This document shows positions 29,908 to 39,202 of a stretch of DNA of 64,000 nt, piece by piece. The stretch covers positions 3,100,001-3,164,000 of the forward strand of contig NZ_CP124620.1 of the NCBI RefSeq assembly GCF_030128875.1, in the 5' to 3' direction. The notes under the pieces are model-generated. The model was not told the origin of the DNA, ran no database searches, and worked only from the letters and a program-made list of their open reading frames with translations. The translations under genes and the position numbers were made by a program. Source of the stretch: Stenotrophomonas sp. BIO128-Bstrain. GTDB lineage: Bacteria > Pseudomonadota > Gammaproteobacteria > Xanthomonadales > Xanthomonadaceae. Each line of letters begins with the position of its first letter. The stretch's first letter is position 1.

Positions 29908-31653
29908 TCAGTACTGCGCGGTCAGGGTGACCCCGGAGAAGGTCGAGTAGGCCTTCACCCGCACATGCCAGGTGCCGGCCGCGGGGGCGCTGATCGTGCA
30001 GGTTTCGTTGTTGCCGCTCAGGTACGGGCGGCAGGTGTAGACGGTATCGGTCGGCGCGCTGCCGTTGCGGACGTACAGATCGGCATCGCCACTGCCGCCG
30101 GCGATGGTGACCTTCAACTGGCTGCTGCCCGACGGCACGGTCACGGTGTAGGCCAGCGAGGCACCGCTGGCAGCGCCCAGGCCCGTGACCGGCACGTTGT
30201 TCTGCAGCACGTTGCCAGTGCCAGGGTTCGGGTTGGTCCCGCCCAGGGCCGCGGTCACCGCCGCATCGGCATCGACAATGCCCGCGCCACAGCCGCCGGA
30301 GCAGGCGCCCGGCAACGGCCGTGCGGTGCTCTTGAGCAGGCTTTCGATGGCGGCCGGGCTCAGCGCGGTGGGCGCGACGGACTGGATCAGCGCAACCACG
30401 CCGGCCACGTGCGGTGCCGCCATCGAGGTGCCGTTGTAGGAGGCATACGATGCGGTGCCCGGTACCGTGGTGCCGCTGTTGAGGGTGGAAAGAATGCCCT
30501 GCCCCGGCGCGGAGATGTCGATGCCGGTGCCGTAGTTGGAGAAGCTGGCGCGGGCGCCGGCCGAGGTGGTCGCGGCCACCGCGATGACGTTGGCGCAGTT
30601 GGCCGGTACCGAGGAGGAGACGTTGGTGTTGCTGTTGCCGGCCGCCACGACCACCGTGGTGCCGCGCGAGACGGCGCCGTTGATCGCGGTCTGGTAGGTG
30701 GTGGAGCAGCTGCCACCGCCGCCGAGGGACATGTTGATCACTTCGGCCGGGTTGGCGTTGGCCGGGACGCCGCTGACGGTGCCGCCAGAGGCCCAGACGA
30801 TGGCGTCGGCGATGTCGGAGGTGTAGCCGCCGCACTTGCCGAGCACGCGCACCGGCACGACCTTGGCATTGAAGGCCGTGCCAGCCACGCCGGTGCTGTT
30901 GTTGGTCACCGCCGCGACGGTGCCGGCCACGTGGGTGCCGTGCCAGCTCGAATTGGAGGCCGGAATGCCCGAGCCGCATTCGTTGGCGGCGTACCAGTCG
31001 CCTTCGTCGTTGGGGTTGTTGTCGCGGCCACCGCCGTCGCGCGCCATCGCCGCGTCGCTGATGAAGTCGTAGCCGGGCAGGAGGTTGGCGTTGAGGTCGG
31101 GGTGGTTGGTGATGCCGGTGTCGATCACCGCCACCACCACGCCGGCGCCGGTGGCCTTGTCCCAGGCCGGGCGTACGTTGATCGAGGCATTGCTGGTGCC
31201 AAAGCCCCACTGTTCGGAGAACCGGGTGTCATTGGGCACCAGGGTGGCCTGCATCAGCTGATCGACCTCGACGTATTCCACGCTCGGGTCGGCGGCCAGG
31301 CGGCGCATCAGCAGTTCGGCTTCGGCACGGTCCAGCGGCCGGTCGGCCTTGACCACGGTCGGGCCGATCGCCAGCTGGCGCAGCTTCTGCAGCCCCAGCG
31401 CGCGGCCTTGGGCGGCCGGTACCGCCGCCGCGGCGGCCTTGAGCGAACTGGCCAGCGCGGTCGGGGTGGCGACCTCGGTGCTGCCATCCTTGTACTTCAC
31501 GATGAAGCGCTGATGGGTCGGCGCCGAGGACAGGCCGCTCAACTGCACATCGCCGGCGAAGGCCGGGGTAGCCAGCAGCAGGGTCGACAGAACGGACGCG
31601 CCCAGTACAACCAATGCACGCTGACGCAAACGGTGTTGCGAGACATGAGACAT
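29908..31653 (-). CDS. Secreted subtilisin-like serine protease (S8) with PPC domain
   Basis: 581 residues. A signal peptide ends at AFA-GD; an I9-type propeptide spans about 45-130 (HQRFIVKYKDGS ... VEYVEVDQL). The S8 catalytic domain has Asp178 (VAVIDTGI), His238 (HGTHVAG), oxyanion Asn340 (VVVAAGNSN) and Ser410 (YNGTSMAAPHVAG). A Gly/Asn/Pro linker and a C-terminal PPC beta domain (about 490-581) follow. Same design as the extracellular StmPr-type proteases of S. maltophilia and Xanthomonas PrtA. Two palindromes upstream (31828-31849) may be regulatory. Confidence 0.95.
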   Translation of the reverse strand: MSHVSQHRLRQRALVVLGASVLSTLLLATPAFAGDVQLSGLSSAPTHQRFIVKYKDGSTEVATPTALASSLKAAAAAVPAAQGRALGLQKLRQLAIGPTVVKADRPLDRAEAELLMRRLAADPSVEYVEVDQLMQATLVPNDTRFSEQWGFGTSNASINVRPAWDKATGAGVVVAVIDTGITNHPDLNANLLPGYDFISDAAMARDGGGRDNNPNDEGDWYAANECGSGIPASNSSWHGTHVAGTVAAVTNNSTGVAGTAFNAKVVPVRVLGKCGGYTSDIADAIVWASGGTVSGVPANANPAEVINMSLGGGGSCSTTYQTAINGAVSRGTTVVVAAGNSNTNVSSSVPANCANVIAVAATTSAGARASFSNYGTGIDISAPGQGILSTLNSGTTVPGTASYASYNGTSMAAPHVAGVVALIQSVAPTALSPAAIESLLKSTARPLPGACSGGCGAGIVDADAAVTAALGGTNPNPGTGNVLQNNVPVTGLGAASGASLAYTVTVPSGSSQLKVTIAGGSGDADLYVRNGSAPTDTVYTCRPYLSGNNETCTISAPAAGTWHVRVKAYSTFSGVTLTAQY

Positions 31654-31827
31654 CGGATTTCCCTTTCAGACAGTGAATGCCGTCGTCGCGGCGGAGAATC
31701 CAGGTCCGATCCGGGGGCTGCTGCAATCGATGGCGCGGATCGGCCCGGTGAGTGGATCGGTTCCCCTGAATCAAACCGCCCATCGCGACGCTAGTGGCTG
31801 ACTGGCCGATCAACAATGTTTCAGCTG

Positions 31828-31849
31828 CACTTCAGTGACATGAAATGTC
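31828..31849. promoter_or_regulatory. Tandem small palindromes upstream of the protease gene
   Basis: CACTTCAGTG (31828-31837) abuts GACATGAAATGTC (31837-31849), two short inverted repeats about 175-195 bp upstream of the protease start. The 575-bp gap 31654-32228 otherwise holds the REP cluster and the ilvE terminator, and no supported gene. Confidence 0.3.
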
Positions 31850-32011
31850 GGATCTGAGACTTTACGGGTCGAGGGTTTGTGAAAGTGAAGGCGCTCACGG
31901 CCTTTCGGGTGGTCCGATTGCGCCACGGATTGTCTGAAATGGCTGTCGCGGCCGACAAATCCGGGACAACACTTGCGCATCAATCACTTACGCCACTGCC
32001 ACCGCAGGACA

Positions 32012-32108
32012 GTAGTGCCGGCCGCTGGCCGGCTCCCGACCAGCCCGTAGTGCCGGCCGCTGGCCGGCTCCGCGGAATGCTGCAGAGCCGGCCAGCGGCC
32101 GGCACTAC
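32012..32108. repeat. Cluster of three SMAG palindromes (two direct, one inverted)
   Basis: Units at 32012-32035 and 32047-32070 read GTAG-TGCCGGCC-GCT-GGCCGGCTC on the plus strand, 35 bp apart. The third at 32085-32108 is the exact inverted copy, ending CTAC. This is a BIME-like mosaic between the protease promoter region and the ilvE terminator. Confidence 0.85.
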
Positions 32109-32175
32109 CGATGTCGAACGCTGCGCGGCCTGTCTTGGGGAGCATCACCGGCGCGGTGGCGAACGGGCAACAAAA

Positions 32176-32198
32176 AACCCGCCTGTCGCCAGGCGGGT
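32176..32198 (-). terminator. ilvE terminator
   Basis: 8-bp perfect stem CCCGCCTG/CAGGCGGG with a GCGA loop, followed by TTTTTTG on the minus strand. A textbook intrinsic terminator 30 nt after the ilvE stop. Confidence 0.9.
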
Positions 32199-32228
32199 TT
32201 TCGATGCTTGCGCTCAGACCCCGAGGAC

Positions 32229-33326
32229 TCAGGCGTCCAGGCGGACCAGCCAGCCGTGACGGTCCGGCAGGCGGCCGTACTGGATGTCGGTCAGTTCCTT
32301 GCGCAGCGACATCGTCACTTCGCCGGCCGGGGCGTTGATGTCACCCACCGAGAAGCCTTCGCCCTTGAGCTGGCCGATCGGGGTGACCACCGCAGCGGTA
32401 CCGCAGGCGAACGCTTCCACGATCTCGCCGGAGGTCACGCCATCCTTCCACTCCTCCAGGGTGACCTTGCGCTCTTCGACCTTCATGCCGCGGTCGCGGG
32501 CCAGCTGCAGGATGCTTTCACGGGTGATGCCTTCCAGGATGCTGCCCGACAGCGCCGGGGTCACCAGGGTGCCGTCCTTGTAGACCAGGAACACGTTCAT
32601 GCCGCCCAGTTCTTCCAGGTACTTGCCCTCGACCGGGTCCAGGAACAGCACCTGCGAGCAGCCCTGTGCCTGCGCCTTCTGCTGCGGCAGCAGCGAGGCG
32701 GCGTAGTTGCCACCGCACTTGGCCGCGCCGGTGCCGCCCTTGCCTGCGCGCGCGTACTCGGTGGACAGCCAGATCGCGACCGGCGCCACGCCCTTGGCGA
32801 AGTACGGGCCGGCCGGGCTGGCGATGACGTAGTAGCCGGCCTTGTGCGCGCCGCGCACGCCGAGGAAGGCTTCATCGCCGATCATGAAGGGACGGAAGTA
32901 CAGGCTGGATTCGTCGGCCGAGGGCACCCACGACGCATCCACGGCGATCAGCTGCTTGAGCGATTCGACGAAGATCTCCACCGGCAGTTCCGGCAGCGCC
33001 AGGCGCTGGGCCGAACGCTGCAGGCGGCGGCCGTTGGCCTCCGGGCGGAAGGTCCAGATCGAGCCGTCGGCGTGGCGGTAGGCCTTGATGCCTTCGAAGA
33101 TTTCCTGGCCGTAATGCAGCACCGCGGCGGCCGGGTCCAGCTGCAGCGGACCGTACGGGCGCACCACGGCATCGTGCCAGCCGGTGTCCTTGTCCCAACG
33201 CACTTCCACCATGTGATCGGTGAAGTGCAGACCAAAACCGGGGGCGGCCAGGATGCGCTCACGCTCCTCGCTGCTGCGCGGCTGGGCGGAACGGGTGGTG
33301 TTGAAGCTCACGGAAGACTGGGACAC
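32229..33326 (-). CDS. ilvE: Branched-chain amino acid aminotransferase (class IV PLP)
   Basis: 365-residue enzyme for the last step of Val, Leu and Ile synthesis. It is the longer eukaryote-like BCAT type: HYGQEIFEGIKAYR, SLYFRPFMIG, PLP lysine K203 in GTGAAKCGGNYAASLLPQ, LDPVEGKYLEELGGMNVF and the phosphate-binding GTAAVVTPIG. A GTG start follows AGGAAAT. It lies 57 nt downstream of sufT on the same strand, so the two may be co-transcribed. Confidence 0.95.
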   Translation of the reverse strand: MSQSSVSFNTTRSAQPRSSEERERILAAPGFGLHFTDHMVEVRWDKDTGWHDAVVRPYGPLQLDPAAAVLHYGQEIFEGIKAYRHADGSIWTFRPEANGRRLQRSAQRLALPELPVEIFVESLKQLIAVDASWVPSADESSLYFRPFMIGDEAFLGVRGAHKAGYYVIASPAGPYFAKGVAPVAIWLSTEYARAGKGGTGAAKCGGNYAASLLPQQKAQAQGCSQVLFLDPVEGKYLEELGGMNVFLVYKDGTLVTPALSGSILEGITRESILQLARDRGMKVEERKVTLEEWKDGVTSGEIVEAFACGTAAVVTPIGQLKGEGFSVGDINAPAGEVTMSLRKELTDIQYGRLPDRHGWLVRLDA

Positions 33327-33383
33327 CGGATATTTCCTGTTCTGGTTACGGGGAACGCCGTGACGCCGGCTGGCGATGGGCGG

Positions 33384-33935
33384 TTACAGCATGCCGGTTT
33401 CGAGCCGGGCGGCCTCGGACATCATGTGACGGCCCCACGGCGGGTCGAACACCAGCTCGACGTCGGCCTCGGCCACCGTCGGGATCATTTCCAGCTTGCT
33501 GCGCACGTCATCGACGAGGATCTCGCCCATGCCGCAGCCGGGCGCAGTGAGGGTCATCTTGATGTCGACCTCGCGCTGGCCGTCGTCCAGGTGCTTGAGG
33601 TCCACTTCATAGACCAGCCCCAGATCGACGATGTTGAAGGGGATCTCCGGATCGAAGCAGGTGCGCAGCTGCTGCCACACCAGTTTTTCGACCTCCTCGT
33701 CGGAGGCATCGGCGGGCAGTTCCAGCGCCGGGGGCGCTTCCTTGCCGATGGCATCGCCATCCTTGCCGGCGATGCGGAACAGATTGCCTTCGACAAAGAC
33801 GGTATAGCTGCCACCCAGGGCCTGGGTGATATAGCCATAGCTGCCAGCGGGCAGCGTGACCGTTTCGCCCTGCGGGACCATGACGGCCTCGCAGTCGCGT
33901 TCGAAGTGGACAGGTTCACTGCTACGGGAATACAT
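33384..33935 (-). CDS. sufT: SufT-like Fe-S assembly protein (MIP18/DUF59 family)
   Basis: 183 residues. An N-terminal SufT-specific part (VHFERDCEAVMVPQGETVTL) is followed by the DUF59 domain with CFDPEIPFNIVDLGLVYEV and the cysteine loop LTAPGCGMGEILVDDV. SufT assists maturation of Fe-S proteins such as aconitase and dehydratases. The start MYSRSSEP was chosen for family length; an ATG 15 codons upstream is possible. Confidence 0.88.
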   Translation of the reverse strand: MYSRSSEPVHFERDCEAVMVPQGETVTLPAGSYGYITQALGGSYTVFVEGNLFRIAGKDGDAIGKEAPPALELPADASDEEVEKLVWQQLRTCFDPEIPFNIVDLGLVYEVDLKHLDDGQREVDIKMTLTAPGCGMGEILVDDVRSKLEMIPTVAEADVELVFDPPWGRHMMSEAARLETGML

Positions 33936-34053
33936 GTGGATCGATATGGGGGTCGCGGCCAATTCCCGCAAGGCGACCATTTTAGCCCAGTGGCCGCCCA
34001 CGCGCCGGTCACCCCGCAAGCCGGTATCCTGTGGGGACTTACAGGAAGATTGC

Positions 34054-34473
34054 ATGTCGCCCACGTCCGTGCCTGTCCGGAGCCGCCACTGGCTCTGGCC
34101 CCCGCTGTTTCTGCTTGGTGTTGTCACGGCCACGCTGGCCTGGTTGTTCATCGCCCTGCTCACCGGCCGCCAAGCCAGCTGGATGGCGGTTGTAGCCGCG
34201 CTGGAGATCGCGTTCATGCTGCGCCTGGGCACCCTGCGCGCCGGTGCCCCCCGGGTGGTGCTGACCGTGCTGGCCACCGTGCTGGTTGCGCTGGCGGCCA
34301 ACTGGGGGATCGCTTCGGCCTACCTGGGCGGCTCGATGGGGCTCACCCCGTGGGAATCAGCGTTGCGCATGGGGCCCTATCTGGCCTGGACCCTGAGCGG
34401 CCTGGCCAACGGCGCGGTGGAATGGCTGTGGCTGGGCGTGGCGCTGGTGATCGGCTGGTGGGTGGCGAAGTAA
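34054..34473 (+). CDS. Hypothetical four-helix membrane protein
   Basis: 139 residues after AGGAAGATTGC. Four hydrophobic stretches (PLFLLGVVTATLAWLFIALL, WMAVVAALEIAFMLRLG, VVLTVLATVLVALAANWGIA, WLWLGVALVIGWWV) and a short basic N-terminus are visible. The third-fourth loop has GLTPWESALRMGPYLAW. I do not recognise a characterised family. It is divergent from sufT and followed by a REP array. Confidence 0.75.
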   Translation: MSPTSVPVRSRHWLWPPLFLLGVVTATLAWLFIALLTGRQASWMAVVAALEIAFMLRLGTLRAGAPRVVLTVLATVLVALAANWGIASAYLGGSMGLTPWESALRMGPYLAWTLSGLANGAVEWLWLGVALVIGWWVAK

Positions 34474-34551
34474 CCGCCCCACGGCTGCTTCGGGTCGCCG
34501 CATCCCGGGTATCGACGGATGCTCCGGGTCGCTGAATCCCGTGTATTGGTC

Positions 34552-34732
34552 GTGCCGGCCGCTGGCCGGCTCTTCATGACGCCTGGGCGGAAACGCATTG
34601 GTATTCACGCGTTGCGTGGAGCCGGCCAGCGGCCGGCACTACCGGGTTGCTGATGCATCGCGGGAGCCGGCCAGCGGCCGGCACTACCGGGTCACTGATG
34701 CATCGCGGGAGCCGGCCAGCGGCCGGCACTAC
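34552..34732. repeat. SMAG array: three 45-bp tandem units plus one inverted unit
   Basis: GCCGGCCAGCGGCCGGCACTAC occurs at 34621, 34666 and 34711, exactly 45 bp apart. The spacers CGGGTTGCTGATGCATCGCG and CGGGTCACTGATGCATCGCG differ at two bases. A fourth palindrome in the opposite orientation lies at 34552-34571. The array fills most of the 267-bp gap before the pntB stop, on which it almost abuts. Confidence 0.88.
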
Positions 34733-34740
34733 CTCTGTAT

Positions 34741-36191
<1,451 letters not shown>

Positions 36192-36195
<4 letters not shown>

Positions 36196-36500
36196 GGCGC
36201 CTTCTCCCCGGCGTCGCGCTTGGCGCTGGGCTTGAACATGTCCAGCATGCGTTCGGTCACCACGTAGCCGCCGGCTGCGTTGCCGGCGCCCAGGACCACC
36301 GCGATGAACCCGATGATCTTCTCCAGCGGCGTCTGCGCGTGCCCCAGCACCACCATCGCGCCGATCAGCACGATGCCGTGGATGAAGTTGGACCCGGACA
36401 TCAGGGGGGTATGCAGGATCACCGGCACCCGCGAAATGATCACGTGGCCGGCAATGGCGGCCAGCATGAAGATATACAACGCCACGAACCCGTCGCTCAT
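36192..36500 (-). CDS. pntAB: NAD(P) transhydrogenase subunit alpha part 2
   Basis: 102-residue membrane part of the alpha subunit, with three to four TM helices: LYIFMLAAIAGHVIISRVP, PLMSGSNFIHGIVLIGAMVV and IIGFIAVVLGAGNAAGGYVV. The ATG was chosen for spacing to GGGAGAG; a GTG three codons upstream is possible. It is coupled to pntB. Its partner pntAA is not adjacent but 1.5 kb away, beyond three opposite-strand genes. Confidence 0.93.
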
Positions 36501-36630
36501 TGCAGTCACTCTCCCAGGCGGTCATCCCGTCCCCTGCATCATAACCATGCGCTGAACCAATCGGGCAGGCCGGTCAACCGCGCCCGCCCTGGGGCGTTCT
36601 CACGGTATCCCCCTGCCGGAACGCTACCCT

Positions 36631-37206
36631 GTGCTGGTGAGCTCTCCCCTACCGTCGACGGATGCCGACCTGCCCGCCACGCCCGAGGTGGCGCTGCCGG
36701 TGTCGCTGGACGCCTTCCTGGCCGGCATCGGCCCGCGCGCGTTCCGCTTCGCCGAAGCGGGCCTGCGCCAGCGCGAGGACGCGCTGGATGCGGTGCAGGA
36801 CAGCATGTTGAAGATGCTCGGCTATCGCGACAAACCCGCCGCCGAATGGGCGCCGTTGTTCTGGAGCATCCTGCGCCGCCGCGTGGTCGACCTGCAGCGC
36901 CGCCGTGGCTTCCGCCTGAAGTTCTGGCGCAGCAGCGACGAGGCCGGCAGCGACCACGATATCGATTGGGCCGACAGCGCTCCCGGTCCGGCCCAGGCCC
37001 ATGAGCGGCGCGACCAGTACGCGCAACTGGTGCAGGCGCTGCGGGAGCTGCCCGCGCGCCAGCGTGAGGCCTTCACCCTGCGCGTGCTGCAGGACCTGGA
37101 TGGCGCCACCACGGCCAAGGCCATGGGCTGCAGCGAAGGCGCGGTCAAAACCCATCTTTCGCGCGCCCGCCAGGCGCTGCAGCAGTCTCTGGAGATCGCC
37201 CTGTGA
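36631..37206 (+). CDS. ECF-type RNA polymerase sigma factor
   Basis: 191 residues. Sigma region 2 lies at about 45-100 (EDALDAVQDSMLKMLGY, LFWSILRRRVVDLQRRRGF) and region 4 at about 130-185 (LVQALRELPARQREAFTLRV, CSEGAVKTHLSRARQAL). GTG start; a second GTG two codons on is possible. It is the first of three overlapping genes ending in a terminator at 38005-38048. The gene after it looks like its membrane partner. Targets cannot be read from the window. Confidence 0.88.
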   Translation: MLVSSPLPSTDADLPATPEVALPVSLDAFLAGIGPRAFRFAEAGLRQREDALDAVQDSMLKMLGYRDKPAAEWAPLFWSILRRRVVDLQRRRGFRLKFWRSSDEAGSDHDIDWADSAPGPAQAHERRDQYAQLVQALRELPARQREAFTLRVLQDLDGATTAKAMGCSEGAVKTHLSRARQALQQSLEIAL

Positions 37207-37538
37207 ACCGCCCCCTGCCCCCTTCGATGCCTGACGATGTCGCCCTGCGGCAGCTGCATGCGCAGGCGCTGGATACGCTCTCGCCGACCACGCTGGCGCG
37301 GCTGCGCAGCGCGCGCCATGCGGCCTCACCGGCCAAGCGGCATGCGCCGTCGTGGTGGATGGCGACGGCCTGTTCGGCAGTGGTCGCCCTCGCCTTGGGC
37401 TACAGTTTCCTCCTGGGCGAATCGAGCGCCCCGCCGGCACCGGTGATGGCGAGCGCCACCGATGACAGCAGCGATGTCCTCGACGAGAATCCCGATCTGT
37501 ATTTGTGGCTGGGCGGCACCGACCTGGCAATGGAGTGA
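37203..37538 (+). CDS. DUF3619-like single-pass membrane protein, putative anti-sigma
   Basis: 111 residues, GTG start inside the sigma stop (GTGA). The N-terminal cytoplasmic part resembles DUF3619 (QALDTLSPTTLARLRSARHA), with one TM helix at about 51-70 (WWMATACSAVVALALGYSFL) and a short acidic periplasmic tail ending LYLWLGGTDLAME. Position and topology suggest it restrains the sigma factor. This is inference; no zinc-binding anti-sigma motif is present. Confidence 0.7.
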   Translation: MNRPLPPSMPDDVALRQLHAQALDTLSPTTLARLRSARHAASPAKRHAPSWWMATACSAVVALALGYSFLLGESSAPPAPVMASATDDSSDVLDENPDLYLWLGGTDLAME

Positions 37539-37540
37539 TG

Positions 37541-37966
37541 ATGAAACTGCGACTGTCCCTGGGGCTGGTATGGCTGACCTTGAGTGCGGCGGGCTGGGCG
37601 CAGACCGCCCCGCTGCCGGACTGGGACGCGCTCAGCCCGCAGCAGCGCGAGGCGTTGATCGCGCCCGTGCGTGACCGCTGGAACGATGCGCCTGCCCCGC
37701 AGCGCGAGCGCATGCTGCAGCACGGCCAGCGCTGGCTGACCATGACCCCGGAGCAGCGCGCGCAGGCGCACCGCGGCCGCCACCGTTTCGAGAACATGAC
37801 GCCGGAGCAGCGCGAGCAGGCGCGCGCATTGTTCGGTCAGATGCGCAGCATGAGCCCGGCGCAACGGCAGGAGCTGCGCGACCGCTGGGCGCGGATGACG
37901 CCGGACGAACGCAAGGCATGGCTGAAGGCCAATCCCGCCCCTGCTGCGCCGCCGTCCAAGCGCTGA
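37541..37966 (+). CDS. DUF3106 periplasmic protein
   Basis: 141 residues. The signal peptide ends at AGWA-QT. The body is a series of charged near-repeats (LSPQQREALIAPVRDRW, MTPEQRAQAHRGRHRF, MTPEQREQARALFGQM, MSPAQRQELRDRWARM, MTPDERKAWLKANP), the DUF3106 pattern. It probably forms a helical Arg/Glu-rich domain. It is the third gene of the sigma unit, the usual neighbour of ECF sigma and DUF3619 genes. Confidence 0.8.
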   Translation: MKLRLSLGLVWLTLSAAGWAQTAPLPDWDALSPQQREALIAPVRDRWNDAPAPQRERMLQHGQRWLTMTPEQRAQAHRGRHRFENMTPEQREQARALFGQMRSMSPAQRQELRDRWARMTPDERKAWLKANPAPAAPPSKR

Positions 37967-38004
37967 AGCGCCGAAGCGCCGAAGCACTGGAGCAACGACC
38001 AACA

Positions 38005-38048
38005 ACGGGGACGGGAGTCGTCATCAATTACCCCCGTCCCCGTTTTTT
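38005..38048 (+). terminator. Terminator of the sigma-DUF3619-DUF3106 unit
   Basis: 11-bp perfect stem ACGGGGACGGG/CCCGTCCCCGT with a 17-nt loop, followed by TTTTT, 39 nt after the DUF3106 stop. It abuts the stop of the convergent pntAA. Confidence 0.88.
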
Positions 38049-39130
38049 CAGGCGGCGACCCAGCGGGTTTTCGCGAGCAGTTCGTCGTCCCAGTCGAAGG
38101 TGACGGCGCCGTCTTTCAGGAACAGCGCGACGAAGTTGTAGACGTTGCGGGCGTACATCTCGCTGGCATGCACCGCGCCCTGGCTGGCCAGGTTGAGCGG
38201 GCCGTCGATGAGCACGCCGTCCAGATCCACCACCTCGCCCGGTTGGGTGGCTTCGCAGTTGCCGCCGGTTTCCGCGGCCAGATCGACGATCACGCTGCCC
38301 GGTTTCATGCCACGCGCCATCGCGGTGCTGACGATTTTCGGCGCGGGGCGGCCGGGCACGGCGGCGGTACAGATCACCACGTCCACCGTGCGCAGGTGCT
38401 CGCCGAGGCGGCGCTGCTGCTCGGCGCGTTCCTCATCGGTCAACGGCCGCGCGTAACCGCCCTCGCCGACCGCGCTCACGCCCAGGTCAAGGAATTTGCC
38501 GCCCAGCGATTCGATCTGCTCGCGGGTTTCCGGACGCACATCGAAGCCTTCCACCTGCGCGCCGAGACGGCGGGCGGTCGCGATGGCCTGCAGGCCGGCC
38601 ACGCCGGCGCCGACCACCAGTACCTTCGAGGGGCGGATCGTGCCCGCGGCGGTGGTCAGCATCGGGAAGAACCGCGGCGCACGCTGCGCCGCGATCAGGG
38701 TGGCTTTGTAGCCCGCCATGCCGGCCTGCGAACTGAGCACGTCCATGGACTGGGCCCGCGTGGTACGCGGCAAGCGCTCCAGCGGAAACGCCTGCAGGCC
38801 GCGCGACTGGATCAGCCCGGCGCGCTCGGCATCGGCCTGCGGATGCAGCATGCCGATCAGGCTGGCGCCCGGTTTCAACCGGGCAAGGCGGTCATTGGCG
38901 GGTGGCTGCACGCACAGCACGAGGTCGGCCTGGGCCAGGCGGGTGTCATCGGCGGGCTGCGCGCCCACCTCCTGATACAGCGCATCGGGGAAGCCGGCCG
39001 ACAACCCGGCACCCGGTTCGAATGACACGCCAGCGCCGAGCGCGATCAGCTTGCGCGCCGTTTCCGGCGTCATCGCCACGCGCCGTTCCCCCGGCGCGTG
39101 CTCCTTTACCACCAACACCTCGACAGCCAT
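38048..39130 (-). CDS. pntAA: NAD(P) transhydrogenase subunit alpha part 1
   Basis: 360-residue soluble NAD(H)-binding dI domain of the transhydrogenase, related to alanine dehydrogenase. It contains ERRVAMTPETARKLIALGAG, SSQAGMAGYKATLIAAQ, the Rossmann loop KVLVVGAGVAGLQAIATARR and VIVDLAAETGGNCEATQPGE. It is a complete split-type alpha subunit. It lies upstream of pntAB-pntB in transcription direction but is interrupted by the opposite-strand sigma unit, so a single pnt transcript would have to cross a convergent operon. Confidence 0.94.
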   Translation of the reverse strand: MAVEVLVVKEHAPGERRVAMTPETARKLIALGAGVSFEPGAGLSAGFPDALYQEVGAQPADDTRLAQADLVLCVQPPANDRLARLKPGASLIGMLHPQADAERAGLIQSRGLQAFPLERLPRTTRAQSMDVLSSQAGMAGYKATLIAAQRAPRFFPMLTTAAGTIRPSKVLVVGAGVAGLQAIATARRLGAQVEGFDVRPETREQIESLGGKFLDLGVSAVGEGGYARPLTDEERAEQQRRLGEHLRTVDVVICTAAVPGRPAPKIVSTAMARGMKPGSVIVDLAAETGGNCEATQPGEVVDLDGVLIDGPLNLASQGAVHASEMYARNVYNFVALFLKDGAVTFDWDDELLAKTRWVAA

Positions 39131-39202
39131 GCCTGTCCCCGACGATCAGCGGATTGTGGGCTGATCGTAACCTGATCGTCAGGCCAAGGTGGCCCTCCGG
39201 GC

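Noticed and set aside
31879..32259. Possible small gene between protease and ilvE
   Set aside because: It would translate SMAG palindromes and the ilvE terminator; no ribosome site and no recognisable protein.
34621..34732. CRISPR-like regular spacing (45-bp period)
   Set aside because: Spacers are near-identical, the repeated part is a SMAG palindrome, and no cas gene is nearby; it is a REP tandem array.
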